From Ramlibacter sp. (lineage in GTDB: Bacteria > Pseudomonadota > Gammaproteobacteria > Burkholderiales > Burkholderiaceae_C): DNA of 64,000 nucleotides. Under the pieces are notes generated by a model, which was not told the DNA's origin, ran no database searches, and saw only the letters and a list, made by a program, of their open reading frames with translations. Where the stretch lies: contig JAJTCN010000046.1 in the NCBI GenBank assembly GCA_021323335.1, positions 1 to 64,000 on the forward strand. Reading direction: 5' to 3'. Of the stretch, positions 41,793 to 49,115 are shown one piece after another (position 1 is the first letter of the stretch; the number at the start of each line of letters is the position of its first letter). The translations under genes were made by a program, and so were the position numbers.

Positions 41793-42335
41793 ATGAAAGT
41801 TCTCGGAATCTGCGGCAGCCTGCGCAAGGCCTCGTTCAACGCCATGGCACTGCGCGCGGCGCAGAAGCTGGCGCCGCAAGGCATGACCATCGACGTCGCC
41901 GACATCTCGGCCATCCCGTTCTACAACGACGACGTGCGCGCCGCCGGCGAGCCCGCTGCCGTGGCGGCGCTGAAGGCGCAGGTGCGCGCGGCCGACGCGC
42001 TGCTGCTGGTGTCGCCCGAGTACAACTTCTCGGTGCCGGGCGTGCTGAAGAACACGCTGGACTGGATGTCGCGCCCGCCGGAGCCGCCGTTCGACGGCAA
42101 GCCGGTGGCGATCATGGGCGCCAGCGGCGGCCCGCTGGGCACGGCGCGCGGCCAGTACGACCTGCGCAAGATCCTGGTCTACATGAACACCTTCACCGTC
42201 AACAAGCCCGAGGTCTTCATCGGCAATGCGCAGACCAAGTTCAACGCGCAAGGCGAACTGACCGACGAGCCCACCGCGAAGTTCATCGCGGACCTGCTGG
42301 TGTCGCTGCAGGCGCTGAAGAACCGGCTCAAGTAG
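41793..42335 (+). CDS. NADPH-dependent FMN reductase
   Basis: A 180-residue flavodoxin-like reductase. MKVLGICGSLRKASFNAMALRAAQ holds the FMN-phosphate loop, and VSPEYNFSVPGVLKNTLDWMSRPP near residue 75 is the family hallmark. ATG 41793 was chosen because AAGGAAG lies just upstream; an earlier in-frame TTG and ATG exist at 41769-41774. It could supply reduced flavin or reduce quinones formed during hydroxyquinol metabolism (inference). It is the last gene of its operon. Confidence 0.9.
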   Translation: MKVLGICGSLRKASFNAMALRAAQKLAPQGMTIDVADISAIPFYNDDVRAAGEPAAVAALKAQVRAADALLLVSPEYNFSVPGVLKNTLDWMSRPPEPPFDGKPVAIMGASGGPLGTARGQYDLRKILVYMNTFTVNKPEVFIGNAQTKFNAQGELTDEPTAKFIADLLVSLQALKNRLK

Positions 42336-42354
42336 GCCGAGCGACAATGCTCGC

Positions 42355-43359
42355 TTGACCTTCCCCCTCATCACCGACTGGCACTTCTACGCCGTCGCCA
42401 TCCCCGCCGTCCTGCTCCTGGGCATCAGCAAGAGCGGTTTCGGCGCCGGCTTCGGCTCGCTCGCGGTCCCCTTCATGGCGCTCGCCGTCACCGTGCCGGC
42501 CGCGGCCGCCATCCTGATGCCGATCCTGTTCGTGATGGACATGATGGGACTGGCGGCGTATCGGGGAAAGTGGGACACGAAGCTGCTGCGCTTCCTGATC
42601 CCCTTCGGGCTGGTCGGCACGGTGATCGGCACGCTGTCGTTCAAGCTGCTCGACGCGCGGCTGGTGGCCGGCATCGTCGGCATCTTCACGCTGCTGTTCC
42701 TCGCGCAGCGGCTGGCCTTTCCCTCGCGCCCCGACAGCCCGCCGCCGCCGAAGTGGCTGGGCGCGGTGCTGACGACGGCCAGCGGTTTCACCAGCTTCGT
42801 GGCCCACGCGGGCGGGCCGCCGCTGAATGCCTACGTGCTGCCCCTGCGCATGCCGCCGGTCACCTTCGCTGCAACGCTGGGGGTGTACTTCACCGCGATG
42901 AACCTGAGCAAGTGGATTCCGTACGGCTGGCTGGGACTGCTGGACATGCGCAACATGGCGACGTCGCTGGCGCTGCTGCCGTTCGCGCCGATCGGCGTAG
43001 TGGTGGGCGTCAAGCTGGCGCACCGCATCCAGCCGCACGTGTTCTATCGGCTGGTGTATGCGGGGATGCTGCTCACCGGCTGCAAGCTGGTGTGGGACCG
43101 GATGCGCTCCATGTCGCTCAATAGCGTTTCGAGCGCGGTCTCCGCGCCGACACCGCTGCGTCCGCGGGGGACGCGGTACTCGGGAGGCCTCACCTCCGGG
43201 TCGAGGGTCTTGATGCGATCTGGCATGGCGCAACCAGGCGAATGGTACCCAATCGGGACCGCCGGGCCAAGACCTTGTCAGCGTCGCGCAAACAGCGGCT
43301 GGTCGAAATGGTCGACGCGCGTGGCGCGGCCCGCGATGCAGGTCTCGCGAAACTGGTAA
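42355..43359 (+). CDS. TauE/SafE-family membrane exporter with abnormal C-terminus
   Basis: Residues 1-248 form a normal TauE/SafE permease with about seven to eight helices (LLLGISKSGFGAGFGSLAVPF, GFTSFVAHAGGPPLNAYVLPLRMPP, VFYRLVYAGMLLTGCKLVWD). The start is TTG 42355. Family members usually end a few residues after KLVWD. Here the frame continues about 85 low-similarity residues to 43359, overlapping the small minus-strand frame and the NUDIX gene. The family exports sulfite or sulfonated organic anions. The natural stop seems lost. Confidence 0.75.
   Translation: MTFPLITDWHFYAVAIPAVLLLGISKSGFGAGFGSLAVPFMALAVTVPAAAAILMPILFVMDMMGLAAYRGKWDTKLLRFLIPFGLVGTVIGTLSFKLLDARLVAGIVGIFTLLFLAQRLAFPSRPDSPPPPKWLGAVLTTASGFTSFVAHAGGPPLNAYVLPLRMPPVTFAATLGVYFTAMNLSKWIPYGWLGLLDMRNMATSLALLPFAPIGVVVGVKLAHRIQPHVFYRLVYAGMLLTGCKLVWDRMRSMSLNSVSSAVSAPTPLRPRGTRYSGGLTSGSRVLMRSGMAQPGEWYPIGTAGPRPCQRRANSGWSKWSTRVARPAMQVSRNW
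43044..43226 (-). CDS. Possible small protein or truncated gene fragment
   Basis: A 60-residue minus-strand frame starting MPDRIKTLDPEVRPPEYRVPRGRSGVGAETALETLLSDMERIRS. The first 44 residues have convincing protein character. The last 15 are antisense to the conserved TauE end and look accidental. This fits a gene whose 3' part was deleted at about 43100, the same point where TauE loses its stop. The family was not recognised. Confidence 0.4.
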   Translation of the reverse strand: MPDRIKTLDPEVRPPEYRVPRGRSGVGAETALETLLSDMERIRSHTSLQPVSSIPAYTSR

Positions 43360-43937
43360 AGCAGCGCGGCCGTGGGCGCCGCGATCCACGACTGGCCGAC
43401 CGGCATGCGCAGGATCTGGCGGCCCGCGTCCTCGGAAGGCTCGAGCAGCGGCGCGTCCGGGCGCATGAACTCCGCCAGCGGAATCCGGTGGACGCTGGCG
43501 ACTTCGGCTTCATTCGGAGCGAGCTCCGGTGCCACGCCGCCCCAGAACACCAGCGGCGTGATGACGAAGCCGGAGCGGGTGACATAGTCGTCGAGCGCGC
43601 CGAGCAGGTCGGTGGCCGCCAGGCGCAGCCCCACTTCTTCTTCCAGTTCGCGCAGCGCCGCCTCCAGCGGGCTTTCGCCCGCGTCGATGCGGCCGCCGGG
43701 CAGGGCCCATTGGCCGGCGTGGTTGTTGAGCGATTCGGCGCGGCGTGTCAGCAGCACCGCGGCGGCGCGGCTCCAGCCCCGCGGCTTCGCGAGGCCCGGT
43801 ACGTCCGCCCCCGTTCCTTCCTCGACCAGGGTCAAGGCCACGGCGGCGGAACGCTGGGGGCCGTGCGGAGCACGGCGCACGTCCCATGCGTCCAGGCTCC
43901 GGCGGACCAGCGCGCGCAATGTCTCGTCCAGCAGCAT
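43278..43937 (-). CDS. NUDIX hydrolase, CoA pyrophosphatase type
   Basis: A 219-residue NUDIX protein. The box GRIDAGESPLEAALRELEEEVGL fits G-x5-E-x7-R-E-U-x-E-E-x-G-U exactly, and LLTRRAESLNNHAGQWALPGG just before it matches the CoA-pyrophosphatase (UPF0035) pattern. It should hydrolyse CoA or its derivatives to 4'-phosphopantetheine and ADP. ATG 43937 was chosen; ATG 43973 in the same frame is possible. It is divergent from the amidase gene. Confidence 0.85.
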   Translation of the reverse strand: MLLDETLRALVRRSLDAWDVRRAPHGPQRSAAVALTLVEEGTGADVPGLAKPRGWSRAAAVLLTRRAESLNNHAGQWALPGGRIDAGESPLEAALRELEEEVGLRLAATDLLGALDDYVTRSGFVITPLVFWGGVAPELAPNEAEVASVHRIPLAEFMRPDAPLLEPSEDAGRQILRMPVGQSWIAAPTAALLYQFRETCIAGRATRVDHFDQPLFARR

Positions 43938-44003
43938 GCCGTGATTGTCGTGCACGGTGGAGCCTGCGATCATGGCGCTGTCTCAACCATGGCAGGTGGC
44001 GCG

Positions 44004-45404
44004 ATGGACATGTCCCGGTATGCAGAGGCGACGGCGGCGGAGATTGCGGCGGCGGTGCGCAGCGGCCGGGCGAGCGCCACGGCGGTGGTCGGCGCATGCA
44101 TCGATCGCATCGCCGCGTTCGAGCCGCGCCTGAACACGCTCGTCACGCTCACCACCGAGGCTGCGCTGGAAGCAGCGCACCGGGTCGACGCGCTGGTGGC
44201 CGCGGGCCGCGACCCCGGTCCGCTGGCGGGGGTGCCGGTCACCGTGAAGGATCTCATCGCGGTCGGCGGGGTGCGCCAGGCCTTCGGCAGCCGGCTGCTG
44301 GCGGACAACGTCGCCGCGCATGATGCGCCCTCGGTGGAGCGCCTGCGCGCGGCTGGCGCGTGCATCGTCGGCAAGAGCACGACCAGCGAGCTCGGCTCCA
44401 AGGCCGTCGGCGATTCGCCGCTGTCCGGCATCACGCGCAATCCCTGGAATGCGGACCACACGGCCGGCGGTTCCAGTGCGGGCGCCGCCGCCGGCGTCGC
44501 GGCCGGCATGGTGCCGGTGGCGCTGGCCACCGACGGCGGCGGCTCCATCCGCATCCCTTCGAGTTTCTGCGGGGTGTTCGGCATCAAGGCGCGGTTCGGG
44601 CGCGTGCCGGTGTGGCCGCCGGCGGCAACGCCCTTGCTGGCGCACGTGGGGCCGATCACGCGCAGCGTGGCCGATGCGGCGCTGGTCCTGTCGGTCATCG
44701 CGGGCCCCGACCCGCGCGACAGCGGCTGCGTGAACGCGCCGGTGCCCGACTTCGTCGCAGGGCTGCACGACGGCCTCGACGGCCTGCGCATCGGCTGGTG
44801 CGGGTCGCTGCCTTACGGGCGGGTGGATCCTCAGGTGGCGCAGCGCTGCCGCGAAGCGGCGTTCGCGCTGGCATCGCAGGGCGCGCGCGTGGTCGAAGTG
44901 GACTGGCCGTTCCCGCAGGATCCCGGTCCCGCCTGGAACCACCTGTTCTACGGCCGCATCGCCGGCCGGGTGGCCGAACTGGCCGGCACTGCCGAACGCA
45001 TGGCGATGGTGAATGCGTCGCTGCGCGAAGCCATTGCCCACGAGCGCGCGGCCGGCATCGGCGATGCGGCGGCGATGACCCTGCGCGAACAGGCGACGAC
45101 CCGCGTGGCGACGCTGTTCCAGCAGGTCGACCTGCTGCTCACGCCGACGATGCCGGTGACGGCGCCCCCCGTGGGCGTCGACGTGCCTGCGGGGCACGCC
45201 GGCCGCAATGCGGTCGACTGGTCGTACTTCACCTATCCGTTCAACCTCACCGGGCATCCGGCGGCCTCGATCCCGGTGGGTTTCGATGCGGCAAGGCTGC
45301 CGATCGGGTTGCAACTCGTCGGTCGGCTCGACGGCGAAGCCACCATCCTGCGGGTTGCGGCGGCGATCGAGCGGGTGCATCCGATGCGGGGCGCGCCGGT
45401 GTAG
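44004..45404 (+). CDS. Amidase (amidase-signature family)
   Basis: A 466-residue amidase with the Ser-cisSer-Lys triad visible: Lys in PVTVKDLI near residue 79, the Gly/Ser-rich signature ADHTAGGSSAGAAAGVAAGMVPVALATDGGGSIRIP at residues 150-190. The C-terminal FTYPFNLTGHPAASIPVGF block is also typical. It hydrolyses an amide to acid and ammonia. ATG 44004 was taken as start (AGGTGG nearby); 43989 is an alternative. It is monocistronic, followed by the iron-regulated operon. Confidence 0.9.
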   Translation: MDMSRYAEATAAEIAAAVRSGRASATAVVGACIDRIAAFEPRLNTLVTLTTEAALEAAHRVDALVAAGRDPGPLAGVPVTVKDLIAVGGVRQAFGSRLLADNVAAHDAPSVERLRAAGACIVGKSTTSELGSKAVGDSPLSGITRNPWNADHTAGGSSAGAAAGVAAGMVPVALATDGGGSIRIPSSFCGVFGIKARFGRVPVWPPAATPLLAHVGPITRSVADAALVLSVIAGPDPRDSGCVNAPVPDFVAGLHDGLDGLRIGWCGSLPYGRVDPQVAQRCREAAFALASQGARVVEVDWPFPQDPGPAWNHLFYGRIAGRVAELAGTAERMAMVNASLREAIAHERAAGIGDAAAMTLREQATTRVATLFQQVDLLLTPTMPVTAPPVGVDVPAGHAGRNAVDWSYFTYPFNLTGHPAASIPVGFDAARLPIGLQLVGRLDGEATILRVAAAIERVHPMRGAPV

Positions 45405-45431
45405 CGTTCCCGCCTCTTTTCTAAACCTAAC

Positions 45432-45453
45432 TGAGAAGGATTCGCATTACAAT
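45432..45453 (+). promoter_or_regulatory. Fur-box-like operator and -10 of the iron-uptake operon
   Basis: TGAGAAGGATTCGCA (45432-45446) matches the 7-1-7 Fur pattern TGATAAT-N-ATTATCA at 10 of 14 arm positions. It abuts a TACAAT -10 (45448-45453). It lies about 60 bp upstream of the first TonB receptor in an AT-rich patch unlike the surrounding GC-rich DNA. Repression by Fe(II)-Fur is expected. Confidence 0.6.
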
Positions 45454-45506
45454 TAGATAAACCGGCAAGCCAGATCCCCAGCCAGCCGACTTCGACCCAC
45501 GAAGCC

Positions 45507-47672
45507 ATGAACCAGCTGACTCCGGTGGCGCTTGCCGCCTGCCTCGCCTTCCACGCGCCTGGCGCGCTCGCGCAAGCCGCCCCGGCCCCGGCGGAAAGCG
45601 GCAGGACATTGCCCACGGTAACCGTGAACGCGAGCGCCGACGCCTCGGCCGAAGGGCTGGCGCCCACCTATCCCGGCGGCCAGGTGGCGCGCGGCGGCCG
45701 GGCCGGCATCCTCGGCACACGCGACGCGATGGAGACACCGTTCTCCATCACCAGCTACACCAACGAATTGATCCAGGACCGGCAGGCCCGCAGCGTCGGC
45801 GAGGTGCTGCAGAGCGACCCCGGGGTGCGCATCGCGCGCGGCTTCGGCAACTACCAGGAGGCGTTCTTCATCCGCGGCTTCATCCTGAGCTCGGACGACA
45901 TCGCCTACAACGGCCTCTACAGCCTGCTGCCGCGCCAGTACATCGCGACGGAACTGTTCGAGCGCGTCGAGGTGCTGCGCGGCGCGTCGGCCTTCCTCAC
46001 CGGCGCCACGCCGGGCGGCGGCGGCCTCGGCGGCGCCATCAACCTGCTGCCCAAGCGCGCGCCGAACGAGCCGCTGAACCGCGTGACCTTCGGCCTGGCC
46101 AGCGGCGGGCACGGCACCCTCTCGGCCGACGTGGCTCGCCGTTTCGGCCCGGACGGAGCAACCGGCATCCGGGTGAACGCAGCCGTGCGCAGCGGCGGCA
46201 CCGCGGTGGACGACGAGAAAGCCGAACTCGGCCTGGCATCCGTCGGACTCGACTGGCGCAGCCGCGACGTCCGGCTGTCCGCTGACCTCGGCTACCAGGA
46301 CAACCGGCTGGACCGCACCCGCCCGAGCGTCAGCCTCGGCGCCACGGCCACCAGCGTGCCGTCCGCCCCCGATGCGTCGCGCAACTTCGCGCAGCCCTGG
46401 ACCTTTTCCAACGAGCGCGACGTGTTCGGCACGCTGCGGGGCGAGTGGGACATCAGCTCCGCCCTCACTGGCTGGGCCGCATATGGCCATCGCAGCAGCG
46501 AGGAAGCGAATTCACTCGCGAACATCTCGGTGGACAACTCCGATACGGGCGCGGCGAACTACTTTCGCTTCGACAACGACCGGGAAGACCGCATCGACAC
46601 CGGCGAAGTGGGCCTGCGCTGGAAGGCGCGCACCGGCGGCGTCGGCCACGAGGTCGTCGCGGCGGCCAGCGCCTTCCGCGGCCGCATCGACACCGCATTC
46701 ACCTTCGGCGCCTTCAACACCCCGACCAACCTGTACGACCCGATCCTGGTTCCCGCGCCGGCGATCGGCCCGATGCCCGCGCTGGCACGCACGGGCGACA
46801 CCCGCATGACGAGTTACGCCCTCGGCGACACCCTGTCGATGGTCGACGACCGGCTGCTCGTCACGCTGGGCGTGCGCCACCAGCGGCTGGATGCCATGAG
46901 CTTCGGCGCGCGGTACGTGGACGGCCGGACGAGCCCCGCCGTCGGCGCGGTATGGCGCGCGAGCCAGCAGCTCTCCTTCTACGCCAACTACATCGAAGGG
47001 CTCACGCAGGGAGACACCGCACCGACGACCAATCCGCAGACCGGTGCGCGGGTGGTCAACGGGGGCCAGCAGTTCGCGCCCTACGTCGCCAAGCAGAAGG
47101 AGATCGGAGTGAAATACGACGCGGGAAGCTTCGGTGCCGCTGCCGCCCTCTTCAGCACCACCCGTCCGCGCGCCTTCCTCGATGCCAACGACGTCTTCGT
47201 CCTCGGCGGCGAAGACCGCCACGACGGCGCCGAACTCAGCGTGTACGGCGAACCCACCCGCGGCCTGCGCCTGCTGGGCGGCGCCACCTGGCTGCAGGCG
47301 AAGCAGCGCAGCACGGGCTCCGCCGCCACGGACGGCAAGCGCGTCATCGGCGTTCCGAAGATGCAGGCGACCGTCGGAGCGGAGTGGGACGTGCCCGCCA
47401 TGCACGGCGTCGCACTGGACGCCCGGTTGGTCCACACCGGCAGCAGCTATGCCGATGCAGCCAACACCTTGAAAGTGCCGGGCTGGACGCGGCTGGATCT
47501 CGGCGCGCGCTACCTGACCGAGGTCGCGGGCCGGGTGGTCACCCTGCGCGCGCGTGTGGACAACGTCACCGACCGCAACTACTGGGCGTCGTCCGGCGGC
47601 TTCCCCGGCGCCGGCTACCTGGTGGTGGGTGCGCCGCGCACCTTCTCGCTGAGCGCCAGCGTCGACTTCTGA
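45507..47672 (+). CDS. TonB-dependent siderophore receptor
   Basis: A 721-residue outer-membrane receptor: signal peptide to about residue 23 (GALAQA), plug domain (ETPFSITSYTNELIQDRQARSVGEVLQSDPGVRI ... FFIRGF, FERVEVLRGASAFLTGATPGGGGLGGAINL), then a 22-strand barrel ending in an aromatic residue (SVDF). No N-terminal secretin/STN signalling domain is present. It imports an Fe(III)-siderophore using TonB energy. It is first in the Fur-controlled operon. Confidence 0.92.
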   Translation: MNQLTPVALAACLAFHAPGALAQAAPAPAESGRTLPTVTVNASADASAEGLAPTYPGGQVARGGRAGILGTRDAMETPFSITSYTNELIQDRQARSVGEVLQSDPGVRIARGFGNYQEAFFIRGFILSSDDIAYNGLYSLLPRQYIATELFERVEVLRGASAFLTGATPGGGGLGGAINLLPKRAPNEPLNRVTFGLASGGHGTLSADVARRFGPDGATGIRVNAAVRSGGTAVDDEKAELGLASVGLDWRSRDVRLSADLGYQDNRLDRTRPSVSLGATATSVPSAPDASRNFAQPWTFSNERDVFGTLRGEWDISSALTGWAAYGHRSSEEANSLANISVDNSDTGAANYFRFDNDREDRIDTGEVGLRWKARTGGVGHEVVAAASAFRGRIDTAFTFGAFNTPTNLYDPILVPAPAIGPMPALARTGDTRMTSYALGDTLSMVDDRLLVTLGVRHQRLDAMSFGARYVDGRTSPAVGAVWRASQQLSFYANYIEGLTQGDTAPTTNPQTGARVVNGGQQFAPYVAKQKEIGVKYDAGSFGAAAALFSTTRPRAFLDANDVFVLGGEDRHDGAELSVYGEPTRGLRLLGGATWLQAKQRSTGSAATDGKRVIGVPKMQATVGAEWDVPAMHGVALDARLVHTGSSYADAANTLKVPGWTRLDLGARYLTEVAGRVVTLRARVDNVTDRNYWASSGGFPGAGYLVVGAPRTFSLSASVDF

Positions 47673-47682
47673 GGCCGCCGCC

Positions 47683-48831
47683 ATGCTCACCGCCCGCGCA
47701 ATCCGCACCTGGACCTGGCTGCACAAGTGGAGCAGCCTGGTTTGCACCGTCTTCATGCTGCTGCTGTGCCTGACCGGCCTGCCGCTGATCTTCCACCACG
47801 AGATCGGTCACCTGCTGGGCACCGAGGTCGAGGCGCCGGAGATGCCCAAGGGCACGCCGCATGTCAGCCTGGACCGCGTGCTCGAAGTGGCCAGGTCGCG
47901 GCATCCCGACCGCGTGGTGCAGTTCTCGTCCCCCGACGAGGACAACCCGGACATCTGGTTCGTCACCCTCACGCCGACTCCCGAACCCACGGATGATTTC
48001 CGCTCGGTGGCGGTCGATGCGCGCACGGGCGAGGTGCTGGCCCAGCCGCGCTTCGACGAAGGTTTCATGTGGGTGATGTTCAAGCTGCATGTCGACCTGT
48101 TCGCCGGTCTCGCGGGCAAGCTGTTCCTCGGGCTCATGGGCCTGCTGCTGCTGGTGGCCATCGTCTCCGGCGTGGTGCTGTACGCGCCCTTCATGCGCAA
48201 GCTGGCCTTCGGCGAAGTGCGCCGCGAGCGGTCTGCCCGCGTGCGCTGGCTGGACCTGCACAACCTGCTGGGCATCGTCACGCTCACCTGGGCCTTCGTC
48301 GTCGGCGCCACCGGCATGATCAACACCTGGGCCGACCTGCTGATCAAGTACTGGCAGCACGACCAGCTCACCGCGCTGCTGGTGCCTTACCAGGGCCAGC
48401 CCCTGGTGCCGGTGGCCGAACGCGCGTCGGTGCAGAAGTCGTACGAGGCCGCGCTGGCCGCCGCCCCGGGCACGAAGCTCTCGTTCATCGCCTATCCCGG
48501 CACCGCGTTCTCCAGCCCGCACCACACCACCTTCTTCCTCAAGGGCGAGACACCGCTCACCTCCAAGCTGCCGCGGCCGGTGCTGGTGGACGCGCGCACC
48601 GCGCAGGTGACGGCAGCTCCCGAACTGCCCTGGTACCTCGCCGCGCTGCTGGTGTCGCAGCCGCTGCACTTCGGCGACTACGCCGGCATGCCGATGCAGA
48701 TCCTGTGGGCGCTGCTGGACATCGCCACCATCGTCGTCCTCGGCAGCGGGCTGTACCTGTGGCTGCGGCGCCGCCAACCGCAGTCGCTGCCGGCCGAAGC
48801 GGGCGTGGCCCTGCCGGAGACCGCGCGATGA
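47683..48831 (+). CDS. PepSY-associated membrane protein (ferric-siderophore reductase type)
   Basis: A 382-residue inner-membrane protein with four main transmembrane segments (about residues 19-40, 145-168, 195-215, 335-360). Family signatures include RTWTWLHKWSSLVCTVFMLLLCLTGLPLIFHHEI and FKLHVDLFAGLAGKLFLGLMGLLLL, with paired histidines that could bind haem, and a periplasmic PepSY part. Such proteins commonly sit beside TonB receptors and are thought to reduce imported ferric siderophores. It starts 10 bp after the receptor gene. Confidence 0.88.
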   Translation: MLTARAIRTWTWLHKWSSLVCTVFMLLLCLTGLPLIFHHEIGHLLGTEVEAPEMPKGTPHVSLDRVLEVARSRHPDRVVQFSSPDEDNPDIWFVTLTPTPEPTDDFRSVAVDARTGEVLAQPRFDEGFMWVMFKLHVDLFAGLAGKLFLGLMGLLLLVAIVSGVVLYAPFMRKLAFGEVRRERSARVRWLDLHNLLGIVTLTWAFVVGATGMINTWADLLIKYWQHDQLTALLVPYQGQPLVPVAERASVQKSYEAALAAAPGTKLSFIAYPGTAFSSPHHTTFFLKGETPLTSKLPRPVLVDARTAQVTAAPELPWYLAALLVSQPLHFGDYAGMPMQILWALLDIATIVVLGSGLYLWLRRRQPQSLPAEAGVALPETAR

Positions 48832-49013
48832 GCCCGCAAGCGCGCCGCATGTGGGCGGCCCCCATCGCCCTGGGCGTGTTGACCGCCAGCGGCCTGCTGA
48901 CCGCGCTGGTCTCCGACGGCTGGGGCGACGCCTGGTCCTGGGTCGGCCTCGGCGTGCCCGTGGCCGTGATGGCCTGGTACGCCCTGCCGCGCCGCCGCCT
49001 GGCGCGAACCTGA
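48828..49013 (+). CDS. Small two-helix membrane protein of the iron operon
   Basis: A 61-residue protein starting in the 4-bp overlap with the PepSY gene. Two hydrophobic stretches (IALGVLTASGLLTALVS and VGLGVPVAVMAWYAL) flank a short GWGDAWSW loop. The same small partner is often seen after PepSY genes in iron loci (from memory). It possibly stabilises the PepSY reductase. Confidence 0.7.
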   Translation: MSPQARRMWAAPIALGVLTASGLLTALVSDGWGDAWSWVGLGVPVAVMAWYALPRRRLART

Positions 49014-49115
49014 ATCCCTGCAGCCGGTCACCCCGGCCCCGCGCAAGCAACACCTCCTTCCCCGGTGCAGCCAGCCAAGTCCCATTTCACTTGCATGCAA
49101 CGAGGAGGAGTTCCC

